Source of the DNA: Streptomyces sp. HB132
GTDB lineage: Bacteria > Actinomycetota > Actinomycetes > Streptomycetales > Streptomycetaceae
Direction: 5' to 3'
Assembly: GCF_016909575.1 (NCBI RefSeq)
Contig: NZ_JAFBGA010000019.1
Coordinates: 1-64,000 of the forward strand
DNA: 64,000 nucleotides
Shown here: in pieces, positions 23,371 to 30,463 of the stretch
Numbering within the stretch: position 1 is the first letter of the stretch
Layout of the letters: each line of letters begins with the position of its first letter
Translations under genes and position numbers: made by a program
Notes under the pieces: model-generated
Databases searched by the model: none
Told to the model about the DNA's origin: nothing
The model's input: the letters and a program-made list of their open reading frames with translations, nothing else

Positions 23371-24624
23371 TTGACCGACCACACGTACAACTCCTTCTTC
23401 GCACTGCACCACCGGCTGCCCAGGCAGAACCCCGGTTCCGATGCCACCACACGGCGGCTGCTCGCCATGGCGGGCCCGCGGCCGGGCCGCCCGCGTGTTC
23501 TGGACCTGGGCTGCGGTCCGGGCAGGGCGTCCCTGCTGCTGGCCGCGGAGGCCGGCGCCGAGGTGACGGCGGTAGATCTGCACCAGCCGTTCCTCGACGA
23601 GCTCACCGAGGCCGCCGAGGCCCGCGGGCTCGGTGACCGGATCCGCACCGTCAGGGCCGACATGGCCGATCTCGTCGGACACGACTTCGCGGACGGGTCC
23701 TACGACCTGGTCTGGGCCGAGGGTTCCGCGTACGTCATCGGCTTCGACACCGCGGTACGGGACTGGCAGCGGCTGCTCGCACCCGGCGGATCGATGGTGA
23801 TCACCGAGTGCGTCTGGACCACCGGCTCCCCGTCGCCCGGGGCTCGTGCCTTCTGGGACCGGCAGGCCTCGCTGCGCCCCGTCCTGGGGAACACCGCGGC
23901 GGCCGTGGAGGCGGGCTGCCATGTGCTCGGGGTGCTGGTGCAGCCCGACGGCGACTGGGACGAGTACTACGTCCCGCTGGCCGACCGGGTGGCCTCGGCC
24001 GATCCGTCGGCTCCGGGCATGCCGGAGGCGCTCGCGGCCGCCCGTGAGGAGCTGGAGGTACGCCGCCGCCACGGCGCGGAGTACGGCTACGCCGGCTATG
24101 TGCTGCGCCCCTCCGATCCCCGGTGGCGGACCCGACCCGAGACGGCTGCCGACCGCGACGCGGTGCGCGGGGTCGTCGGGGCCGCCTTCCCGACCCGGGC
24201 CGAGGCCGACCTGGTCGACGCCCTCCGCACCGACGAGGCGGCGTGGCTGCCCGGACTCTCGTACGTGGCCGAGGCCCCGGACGGTTCCGTCGCGGCTCAC
24301 GCCCTGCTGACGCGGTGCACGGTCGGGGAGACTCCCGCCCTCGCGCTGGCCCCGGTGGCGACCGCACCCGCCCACCAGCGCCGGGGTGCCGGGCGTGCGG
24401 TGGTCCGGGCGGTGCTGGACGCCGCGCGGCTGCGGGGGGAGTCACTCGTCCTGGTGCTCGGACATCCGGAGTACTACCCGGCCTTCGGTTTCGTGCCCGC
24501 GTCACGGTTCGGGATCCGGCCGGGCTTCGAGGTCCCCGACGAGGCGATGACCGCGCTGGTCCTCGACGATTCCGTGCCGGTGCCGCAGGGCACGATCCAC
24601 TACCCGGCGGCCTTCGGAGTCTGA
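23371..24624 (+). CDS. SAM methyltransferase fused to GNAT acetyltransferase
   Basis: The 417-residue protein is a two-domain fusion. Residues 1-250 are a class I methyltransferase: motif I VLDLGCGPGRASLLLAAEAG, motif II VTAVDLHQPFLDEL and motif III WQRLLAPGGSMVITE. Residues about 260-417 are a GNAT N-acetyltransferase with VAPVATAPAHQRRGAGRAVV as the acetyl-CoA pyrophosphate loop, and LVLGHPEYYPAFGFVPAS typical of YhbS-like GNATs. The TTG at 23371 has only a weak ribosome site; no better start exists downstream before motif I. Substrates are unknown. It follows a translated leader ORF. Confidence 0.88.
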   Translation: MTDHTYNSFFALHHRLPRQNPGSDATTRRLLAMAGPRPGRPRVLDLGCGPGRASLLLAAEAGAEVTAVDLHQPFLDELTEAAEARGLGDRIRTVRADMADLVGHDFADGSYDLVWAEGSAYVIGFDTAVRDWQRLLAPGGSMVITECVWTTGSPSPGARAFWDRQASLRPVLGNTAAAVEAGCHVLGVLVQPDGDWDEYYVPLADRVASADPSAPGMPEALAAAREELEVRRRHGAEYGYAGYVLRPSDPRWRTRPETAADRDAVRGVVGAAFPTRAEADLVDALRTDEAAWLPGLSYVAEAPDGSVAAHALLTRCTVGETPALALAPVATAPAHQRRGAGRAVVRAVLDAARLRGESLVLVLGHPEYYPAFGFVPASRFGIRPGFEVPDEAMTALVLDDSVPVPQGTIHYPAAFGV

Positions 24625-24636
24625 CCCGGTGTCCGT

Positions 24637-24664
24637 CCCGCCGTGCCCTCCGGGGCACGGCGGG
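24637..24664 (+). terminator. Terminator hairpin between the fusion gene and idi
   Basis: CCCGCCGTGCCC (24637-24648), loop TCCG and GGGCACGGCGGG (24653-24664) form a perfect 12-base stem with a UNCG-type stable tetraloop, 12 bases after the fusion gene stop. Confidence 0.85.
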
Positions 24665-24772
24665 CGGACATGCCAGCGGCCGAAGTGCGGACAAGCGGCC
24701 TTTGTACGGCAGACTTGACCGCACTCGAGGGGGCCCGGCGCACGAGGCCGGGAACCAAAGCGAAGGATGGGT

Positions 24773-25366
24773 ATGCCGACCACACCAGCCACCGCGGCGA
24801 ACAGCTCGTCGAACGGCACAGCAGAAGCGATCATGCTCGAACTGGTCGATGAGAGCGGCACCACCATCGGCACCGCGGAGAAGCTCGCCGCTCACCAGGC
24901 CCCCGGCCAGCTCCACCGGGCGTTCTCCGTCTTTCTCTTCGACGAGCAGGGGCGGCTGCTGCTTCAGCGCCGCGCGCTCGGCAAGTACCACTCCCCCGGT
25001 GTGTGGTCGAACACCTGCTGCGGCCATCCGTACCCGGGAGAGGCACCGTTCGCGGCGGCCGCCCGGCGCACGTACGAGGAGCTTGGGGTCTCTCCCTCGC
25101 TGCTCGCCGCGGCGGGAACGGTCCGCTACAACCACCCCGATCCGATGTCGGGCCTGGTGGAGCAGGAATTCAACCATCTGTTCGTCGGAATGGTGCAGGA
25201 GCGCCTGCGTCCGGACGAGGAGGAGGTCGGCGAGACGGCCTTCGTCACCGCTGATGAACTCGCGGAACGGCATGCCGCCGCACCGTTCTCGGCCTGGTTC
25301 ATGACCGTGCTGGATGCCGCGCGGCCCGCGGTCAGGGAGCTGACGGGGCCGTCCGCGGGCTGGTGA
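24773..25366 (+). CDS. idi: Isopentenyl-diphosphate delta-isomerase (type I)
   Basis: Idi interconverts IPP and DMAPP and so primes the isoprenoid supply used by the nearby hopanoid operon. The 197-residue Nudix-fold protein has HRAFSVFLFDEQGRLLLQRR, the active-site cysteine segment WSNTCCGHPYPGE, the Nudix-like ARRTYEELGV, and the metal-binding EQEFNHLF. ATG at 24773 is chosen over the in-frame ATG at 24767 because GAAGG stands 6 bases before it. It lies alone after a terminator. Confidence 0.95.
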   Translation: MPTTPATAANSSSNGTAEAIMLELVDESGTTIGTAEKLAAHQAPGQLHRAFSVFLFDEQGRLLLQRRALGKYHSPGVWSNTCCGHPYPGEAPFAAAARRTYEELGVSPSLLAAAGTVRYNHPDPMSGLVEQEFNHLFVGMVQERLRPDEEEVGETAFVTADELAERHAAAPFSAWFMTVLDAARPAVRELTGPSAGW

Positions 25367-25390
25367 GGCCGCACACCCCGCAGGGGGCGG

Positions 25391-25885
25391 TCAGAGCTGC
25401 GTCTTGAGGGGCAGCGCCGCCCAGATGATCTTCCCGCCGCCCGCGGTGTGCTCCACGTCGCAGGTGCCGCCGGCCTCGGCGGTGATCTCGCGGACCAGGA
25501 GCAGTCCTCGCCCGCCGGTCTGCGCGTAGTCGGTGACGAGTGCCGTCGGGCGGTAGGGGTGGTTGTCCTCGACCGAGACCCTGATCCACTCCGCCCCGAT
25601 GGCCACTTCGACGGCCAGCTCGGGCGAGAGCAGTGCCGCGTGCCGGACCGCGTTGGTGACGAGTTCCGAGACGATCACCAGCAGCCCCTGGAGGATGTCG
25701 TCCTCCACGGGTACGCCCTGCCTGTCGATCAGGTCCCGGACCGCGCGCCGGGCCTGGGGGACCGAGACGTCGACGGCGGGGGCGGTGAAGCGCCACACGC
25801 CCTCGTACGCAACGGGATGGGCCGGAACACTCCCACGGCTCTCCATGGACCGCCACCCGCTCTCGACTCGCACGTCACCGACCAT
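25391..25885 (-). CDS. Anti-sigma-type ATP-binding protein (HATPase)
   Basis: A 164-residue protein of the GHKL ATPase fold common as orphan anti-sigma or serine-kinase-like regulators in Streptomyces. The N box is LLVIVSELVTNAVRHA, the G1/G2 boxes are RVSVEDNHPYRP and TGGRGLLLVREITAEAG, and KIIWAALPL ends it. Such proteins phosphorylate anti-anti-sigma partners, but no partner gene is adjacent. The start is uncertain: ATG at 25885 and 25846 and a TTG at 25957 are in frame and none has a clear ribosome site. Confidence 0.8.
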   Translation of the reverse strand: MVGDVRVESGWRSMESRGSVPAHPVAYEGVWRFTAPAVDVSVPQARRAVRDLIDRQGVPVEDDILQGLLVIVSELVTNAVRHAALLSPELAVEVAIGAEWIRVSVEDNHPYRPTALVTDYAQTGGRGLLLVREITAEAGGTCDVEHTAGGGKIIWAALPLKTQL

Positions 25886-25994
25886 CGGGTAACGAGTGTC
25901 GGGAAGAGTGTGGTCCGGACTGCGGCTCTGACCGCAAGTAGTCTCTTCTTGAATCAATTTGACCGGGTCAGTGTGCCGGCGTCAGGTGATGGGA

Positions 25995-26582
25995 CTACTT
26001 CTCGCCCTTTTCGGGCGTCATCTGGTCCGTCACCAGACTGACGACCCGTCGTCCGCCCACGCCGAACGCGATCAGTCCGAGTCCGTCGAACAGCAGGGCC
26101 AGGGAGAAGAAGCAGCCGAGCACGTAGAGGCTGCTGTGGGGCCAGTCGATGAGCACCAGCACCCCCAGTACGAGCCCGAAAGCCCCTTGGAGCAGGGTCC
26201 AGCCGAACTGCGGGCCCCGCACGACGACGCTGCCGACGAGCCGGAACACTCCCCCGGTGAGGAAGAGCAGAGCCGCGAACATCGTCAGCGCCTCGGCCGT
26301 ACCGACCGGATTTTTGATCACGACCACCCCGGCCGCGATGTTCAGGGCGGCGACCACCACTCCGAGCCAGAAGAACGCGGTGCCGCGCGCCTGGACGGCG
26401 TGCAGGAGGCCGACGAGACCTCCGATGAGCAGCAGCCAGCCGAAGAGGATCATCGAGGTGAGTGTGGCTACGCCGGTGTAGACGAGGCCGACGAGCCCCG
26501 CGACGACCAGCAGGACGCCGAGCAGGGCGAGACCCCCGAAGCTCCGGTTGAGCTTCCTGCCCTCGGTCGTGGGTCCGGCCAT
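25995..26582 (-). CDS. HdeD-like DUF308 membrane protein
   Basis: A 195-residue integral membrane protein with about six helices, made of repeated DUF308 segments (for example LALLGVLLVVAGLVGLVYTG, ILFGWLLLIGGLVGLLHAV, NPVGTAEALTMFAALLFLTG). This family includes E. coli HdeD of acid resistance, but actinobacterial members have no assigned role. The start ATG at 26582 has GAGGAG. It lies upstream of the ATP-binding gene on the same strand and is divergent from the enoyl-CoA hydratase. Confidence 0.85.
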   Translation of the reverse strand: MAGPTTEGRKLNRSFGGLALLGVLLVVAGLVGLVYTGVATLTSMILFGWLLLIGGLVGLLHAVQARGTAFFWLGVVVAALNIAAGVVVIKNPVGTAEALTMFAALLFLTGGVFRLVGSVVVRGPQFGWTLLQGAFGLVLGVLVLIDWPHSSLYVLGCFFSLALLFDGLGLIAFGVGGRRVVSLVTDQMTPEKGEK

Positions 26583-26649
26583 CGACAGCTCCTCACGGTG
26601 CGTGCGCGCTTCGCGACCCCTTCTTGATCATAGGTTCGAGCCCTGCGGA

Positions 26650-26663
26650 TAGCATCCGGCGCA
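26650..26663 (+). promoter_or_regulatory. Probable leaderless -10 of the enoyl-CoA hydratase
   Basis: TAGCAT (26650-26655) ends 7 bases before the ATG at 26663, and there is no ribosome site. TTGATC (26624-26629) is upstream but at a long 20-base spacing. The spacing copies that of galE. Confidence 0.5.
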
Positions 26664-27463
26664 TGGACCTCACGGAGCAGCCGGCACGGACGGAGCCGCG
26701 GCTGGAGCACACGGTCGTGGACGGTGTCGCCACTGTCGTCATCAGCAACCCGGCCAAGCGCAACGCCATGTCGTCGGACATGTGGCAGGCGCTGCCCGTG
26801 CTGCTGGAGGAGCTGGCCGCCGACCACGGCGTACGCGTCCTGGTGCTCACCGGCGCCGGTGACACCTTCTGCGCCGGCGCGGACATCGCTTCCCTCCAGG
26901 ACCCGCGGGGCCGGGCGCAGGCGCTCGCGGTCCGGGCCGAGGAGGCCCTGGCGGCGTTCCCCCGGCCGACGCTGGCCTCCGTGCGCGGATACTGCGTGGG
27001 CGGTGGGAGCCAGCTCGCGGCGGCCTGCGATCTGCGGTTCGCCGAGGAGGGCGCCTCCTTCGGGGTGACCCCTGCCAAGCTGGGGATCGTCTACTCCTCG
27101 TCGTCGACCCGGCGTCTGGTCGCGCTGGTGGGTCCTTCCACGGCGAAGTACCTCCTGTTCTCCGGTGAGCTGATCGGCGCGGAGCGGGCCCTGCGCACGG
27201 GACTCGTCGACGAGGTGCTGCCGGCCGGCGGGCTGGAGGACCGTGTGCTCGCGTTCGCGCGGGTCCTGGCGTCCCGTTCGCAGCTGACCCAGGCATCGGC
27301 CAAGGAGTTCGCCGACGGGCGCGCGGACCGGGACGCGTACTGGTCGCAGCAGGCACACGGCAGCGGCGACACCGCGGAGGGGGTCGCCGCCTTCCTGGAA
27401 CGCCGAGCCCCCCGCTTCACCTGGACGACGGGCAGCACCGGGTCCGCGCCTACGTCAGGATGA
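26663..27463 (+). CDS. Enoyl-CoA hydratase / isomerase family protein
   Basis: The 266-residue crotonase-fold protein has the first oxyanion-hole region NPAKRNAMSSDMWQAL, LVLTGAGDTFCAGADIASL, and the second oxyanion region YCVGGGSQLAAACDLRFAEE. Next comes PAKLGIVYSSSSTRRLVALVG, where the usual catalytic Glu positions are partly replaced (SSSS), so the reaction may not be simple hydration. It starts without a ribosome site at 26663. Its last 14 bases overlap the convergent DJ-1 gene. Confidence 0.88.
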   Translation: MDLTEQPARTEPRLEHTVVDGVATVVISNPAKRNAMSSDMWQALPVLLEELAADHGVRVLVLTGAGDTFCAGADIASLQDPRGRAQALAVRAEEALAAFPRPTLASVRGYCVGGGSQLAAACDLRFAEEGASFGVTPAKLGIVYSSSSTRRLVALVGPSTAKYLLFSGELIGAERALRTGLVDEVLPAGGLEDRVLAFARVLASRSQLTQASAKEFADGRADRDAYWSQQAHGSGDTAEGVAAFLERRAPRFTWTTGSTGSAPTSG

Positions 27464-28085
27464 AGCGGCTCCTGGCCCGGCACTCCTCGACCATGGCCGC
27501 CGGGGCCTTCCCCGGCGACCCGCAGTCGTAGGGCGGCCGGGGGTCGTACTCGGTCAGCAGCTGGACGGTCCCGGCGTAGTCGTCGCCCGCGATCCTGCCG
27601 AGCAGGGTGAGGCCCATGTCGATGCCGGAGGAGACGCCCGCGGCCGTGACGTACTTGCCGTCCAGGACCACCCGCTCACCCGTCGGCTCGGCCCCGAAGG
27701 TCTTCAGGACGTCGAGTGCCAGCCAGTGCGAGGCGGCACGCCGGCCGGTGAGCAGTCCGGCGGCGGCGAGCAGCAGCGAACCGGTGCACACCGAGGTCGT
27801 CCAGGTGCTGGTGGCATCCGCCGTCCGCAGCCAGCCCAGCAGCGCCTCGTTCTCCATCTGGTCGCTCTGACCGGGGCCTCCCGGCACGATCACCACGTCG
27901 GGGGCGGGCACGTCGGCGAGCGCACGGTCGGCGACGAGCGAGAGGCTGCCGCTGTCGTTGCGTACGGCACCGGGCCGCTCGGCGACGAGGACGGTCTCGG
28001 CGCCGGGGGCCCGGCTGAGCATCTCGTACGGGCCCACGGCGTCGAGCGCGGTGAAACGGTCGAAGAGTACGACGGCGATCTGCAT
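27450..28085 (-). CDS. DJ-1/PfpI family protein
   Basis: A 211-residue class I glutamine-amidotransferase-like protein. The nucleophile elbow is TSVCTGSLLLAAAGLL (cysteine in VCTG), with a VIVPGGPGQSDQ motif before it and GKYVTAAGVSSGIDMGL after. The family includes isonitrile hydratase-like proteins (InhA) and other enzymes of unclear substrate. ATG at 28085 follows GAGAGG. It lies just downstream of a GlxA-type regulator carrying the same fold, so the two probably act on one pathway. Its 3' end overlaps the convergent enoyl-CoA hydratase gene. Confidence 0.88.
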   Translation of the reverse strand: MQIAVVLFDRFTALDAVGPYEMLSRAPGAETVLVAERPGAVRNDSGSLSLVADRALADVPAPDVVIVPGGPGQSDQMENEALLGWLRTADATSTWTTSVCTGSLLLAAAGLLTGRRAASHWLALDVLKTFGAEPTGERVVLDGKYVTAAGVSSGIDMGLTLLGRIAGDDYAGTVQLLTEYDPRPPYDCGSPGKAPAAMVEECRARSRFILT

Positions 28086-28138
28086 GAGGTTCCTCTCGTT
28101 GCTGCTGTCGAAGCCGGGCGAAGGGGGCCGCCCGGGTC

Positions 28139-29095
28139 TCACGCGGGCCTGGAGCGGAAGCGGCGCCGGTATTCGGCGGGTGCCGTCCCGAGGGCCTTGA
28201 CGAAGGCTCGGCGCATCGCCTCCGGGGTGCCGTAGCCGCTCGCGCGGGAGACGGCGATGACGCCGTCGGTCGTGTCCTCCAGCAGCCGTCGCGCCTGTTC
28301 CAGTCGTACGCGCTCGACGTACCGGCCGGGGGTGACGCCGGTCTCGGTCCGGAAGGCGCGGGCGAACTGGCGGGGCGAGAGCCTGGCACGGGCCGCGAGC
28401 GCCTCCACCGAGAGGTCGGAGCCGGGGTGCTCGGTGATCCAGTGCTGGACCTCGCGCAGGGGCTCACGGACGGCGGTCTGCGCGGTGAGCTGGGCGCTGA
28501 ACTGGGCCTGGTTGCCCGGGCGCCGCAGGAACACGACCAGGTGGCGGGCGACGGTGAGCGCCACCTCCCGTCCGTGTTCCTCCTCGACCAGGGCGAGCGC
28601 GAGGTCGATGCCGGCGGTGACGCCGGCCGAAGTCGCCAGCCGCCCGTCGCGTACGAAGATCGGATCCGGGTCCACGTGCACCGCCGGGTGGTCGCGGGCG
28701 AGCGACTCGCACACGGACCAGTGGGTGGTGACCCGGTGGCCGTCGAGCTGACCCGCCTCGGCGAGGAGAAGGGCGCCGGTGCACACCGACACCAGTTGCC
28801 GGGCCCGTGGGCCGTGGGTGCGGAGCCAGCCGACCAGCTCCGGGTCGGGCGTCCTCGTGCCGGCGCCTCCCGGCACGAGGAGCAGATCGGGCACCGGGGC
28901 GTCCGCGAGCGTGCCGTCCGGGACGAGGGTGAGGCCGCTGGAGCAGCGGACGGGCTCACCGTCCAGTGAGGCGGTGCGCAGGTCGTAGGCGATCCCGGGA
29001 AAGCGGGAGGCACCCGCGAAGACCTCCGCCGGGCCGCTCACGTCGAGGCTTTGCACGCCCTCGAAGAGGACGACGAGTACGGAACGCTGCTTCAT
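28139..29095 (-). CDS. GlxA-type AraC regulator with DJ-1/PfpI sensor domain
   Basis: The 318-residue protein has an N-terminal DJ-1/PfpI domain (LLLVPGGAGTRTPDP, VSVCTGALLLAEAG, DGRLATSAGVTAGIDLALAL) and a C-terminal AraC double helix-turn-helix (SVEALAARARLSPRQFARAF and AVSRASGYGTPEAMRRAFVK). Such regulators are usually activators of adjacent genes, so the DJ-1 protein 53 bases downstream is the likely target. ATG at 29095 is preferred to the ATG at 29104 because AGGA lies 8 bases before it. The ligand is unknown. Confidence 0.9.
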   Translation of the reverse strand: MKQRSVLVVLFEGVQSLDVSGPAEVFAGASRFPGIAYDLRTASLDGEPVRCSSGLTLVPDGTLADAPVPDLLLVPGGAGTRTPDPELVGWLRTHGPRARQLVSVCTGALLLAEAGQLDGHRVTTHWSVCESLARDHPAVHVDPDPIFVRDGRLATSAGVTAGIDLALALVEEEHGREVALTVARHLVVFLRRPGNQAQFSAQLTAQTAVREPLREVQHWITEHPGSDLSVEALAARARLSPRQFARAFRTETGVTPGRYVERVRLEQARRLLEDTTDGVIAVSRASGYGTPEAMRRAFVKALGTAPAEYRRRFRSRPA

Positions 29096-29204
29096 GTCCG
29101 ACATCCTGGGCGGACGGCCCGATGGCCGCAATGACGAGTTCCCCACCTTTCCTGCCACACGGAAGTCGACGGCCCGTCGCCTGCCCACCCGGGTCTACCC
29201 CACG

Positions 29205-29220
29205 TACCAACCAGTCGGTA
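29205..29220. promoter_or_regulatory. TetR-type operator overlapping a leaderless promoter
   Basis: TACCAACCAGTCGGTA is a near-perfect 16-base palindrome of the TACCnACnnGTnGGTA type bound by many TetR repressors. It runs into TAACGT (29219-29224), a possible -10 lying 6 bases before the ATG at 29231. A repressor here would block the next gene. Confidence 0.65.
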
Positions 29221-29230
29221 ACGTGCGGGC

Positions 29231-30094
29231 ATGAGTACTCTTCCCCCGCGTGCCGGACGCCGCTGCCACAACGCGCTCAACCCGCTGCACTCCTGTGTGT
29301 ACTTCTCCCCCGACCTCGGCAAGGAGTTCGGGGAGCTCGGCATCGACGACGACAGCCGGGTCTACTTCGCCGCGCGGGGCGCGGCCCTGGGTGCGGCCGG
29401 CGCGGGCACGGTCACCGCGACCTTCTACAACTTCAACCACGAGCTGGTGGCCCGCCATCTGCCCGCCGTCTGGTCCGACATCACCCCCCGGGCGGCGCTC
29501 GACGCCCGTCTGCGGGCAGCCGACTCGACCCTGCGCCGGGTGCTGGGTGAGGAGGTACTCGCCTCCCCGGAGATGGCGGAGGCGGCCGGGCTGGCCCTGC
29601 GGGCCGCCGAGGCCTGCACACGCCACGCCCGACCGCTGTACGCCGCGCACGCCGATCTGGACGTGCCGGACCAGCCGCACATGGCCTACTGGCACGCGGC
29701 GACGCTGCTGCGCGAGCACCGCGGCGACGGGCACCTGGCCGCTCTGCTCACGGCCGGCCTCGATCCGCTCGAGGCCCTGGTCAGCCACACCGCCACCGGC
29801 AAGGGCATGGCGCCGCGCTGGGTCGTCGCCACCCGCGGCTGGCGGCGCGCGGACTGGGACGCGGCGGTGGAGCGGCTGCGCGACCGGGGTGTGCTGGACG
29901 CGGAGGGCGAGCTGACCGACGCGGGCACCGCGCTCAGGGCTGGGCTGGAGGAGGCGACGGACCGGATGGACGCGGCACCGTACGAGCACCTCGGCGCCGA
30001 GGGCGTGGAGCGGCTCACGGAGCTGGGCCGCGGGTTCCTCTTCACGGCGGCGGCCGCCGGCGCGTTCCCCGATGACCTGGTCGGCAAGGGCTGA
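29231..30094 (+). CDS. SCO6745-family protein
   Basis: A 287-residue soluble, mostly helical protein. I recognise it as the family named after S. coelicolor SCO6745. Its N-terminal part (HNALNPLHSCVYFSPDLGKE) and the C-terminal MAPRWVVATRGWRRADWDAA and LTDAGTALRAGLEE segments resemble winged-helix-associated proteins of unknown role. No catalytic motif is visible. The ATG at 29231 lacks a ribosome site and appears leaderless, under a TetR-type operator. It is divergent from the GlxA regulator. Confidence 0.8.
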   Translation: MSTLPPRAGRRCHNALNPLHSCVYFSPDLGKEFGELGIDDDSRVYFAARGAALGAAGAGTVTATFYNFNHELVARHLPAVWSDITPRAALDARLRAADSTLRRVLGEEVLASPEMAEAAGLALRAAEACTRHARPLYAAHADLDVPDQPHMAYWHAATLLREHRGDGHLAALLTAGLDPLEALVSHTATGKGMAPRWVVATRGWRRADWDAAVERLRDRGVLDAEGELTDAGTALRAGLEEATDRMDAAPYEHLGAEGVERLTELGRGFLFTAAAAGAFPDDLVGKG

Positions 30095-30161
30095 GCCACC
30101 GCACGTTTACGACCGGCGGAACGGGCCACGCGGTAGGAACACCCTACGAAGGAGGCACACC

Positions 30162-30293
30162 GTGTTCCGTGCGATCGCCAACGCCCTGAGTACCGTCGGA
30201 TCGGCCGTTGCCACCGTGGTGACTCTGCCCTTCCGGCTCCTGGCAGGCCTCTTCGGCGGCGCGTCACGCGGCGGCGGGGCCCGTCGCGCATGA
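30162..30293 (+). CDS. 43-residue LPFR-motif small protein
   Basis: GTG at 30162 follows a near-consensus AAGGAGG (30149-30155, 6-base spacer). The peptide has a hydrophobic helix and a conserved-looking TLPFRLLAGLFGGASRG segment with a basic tail (GGGARRA). Short proteins with an LPFRxLARLFGG motif recur in Streptomyces in my recollection; their function is unknown. The helix suggests membrane association. A compound hairpin follows before tex. Confidence 0.75.
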   Translation: MFRAIANALSTVGSAVATVVTLPFRLLAGLFGGASRGGGARRA

Positions 30294-30315
30294 CCGGACC
30301 GTCAGGCACGACGCC

Positions 30316-30363
30316 GGGGCCGTGATCGGCACCGTGACCGACCGGGTCACGCGACACGGCCCC
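30316..30363. terminator. Compound hairpin between the small gene and tex
   Basis: Outer arms GGGGCCGTG (30316-30324) and CACGGCCCC (30355-30363) enclose an inner GTGACC (30334-30339) / GGTCAC (30345-30350). It lies 22 bases beyond the small-gene stop and probably terminates it. Confidence 0.6.
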
Positions 30364-30463
30364 CGGCCACCCGGCACAATGCAGGCGAAGGGGACCACCG
30401 GGAGTGGATCACCCCAGTGGCACAGCCAGCACAGCCAGTACGAGAAGGCGAGTCGGGAAAACC

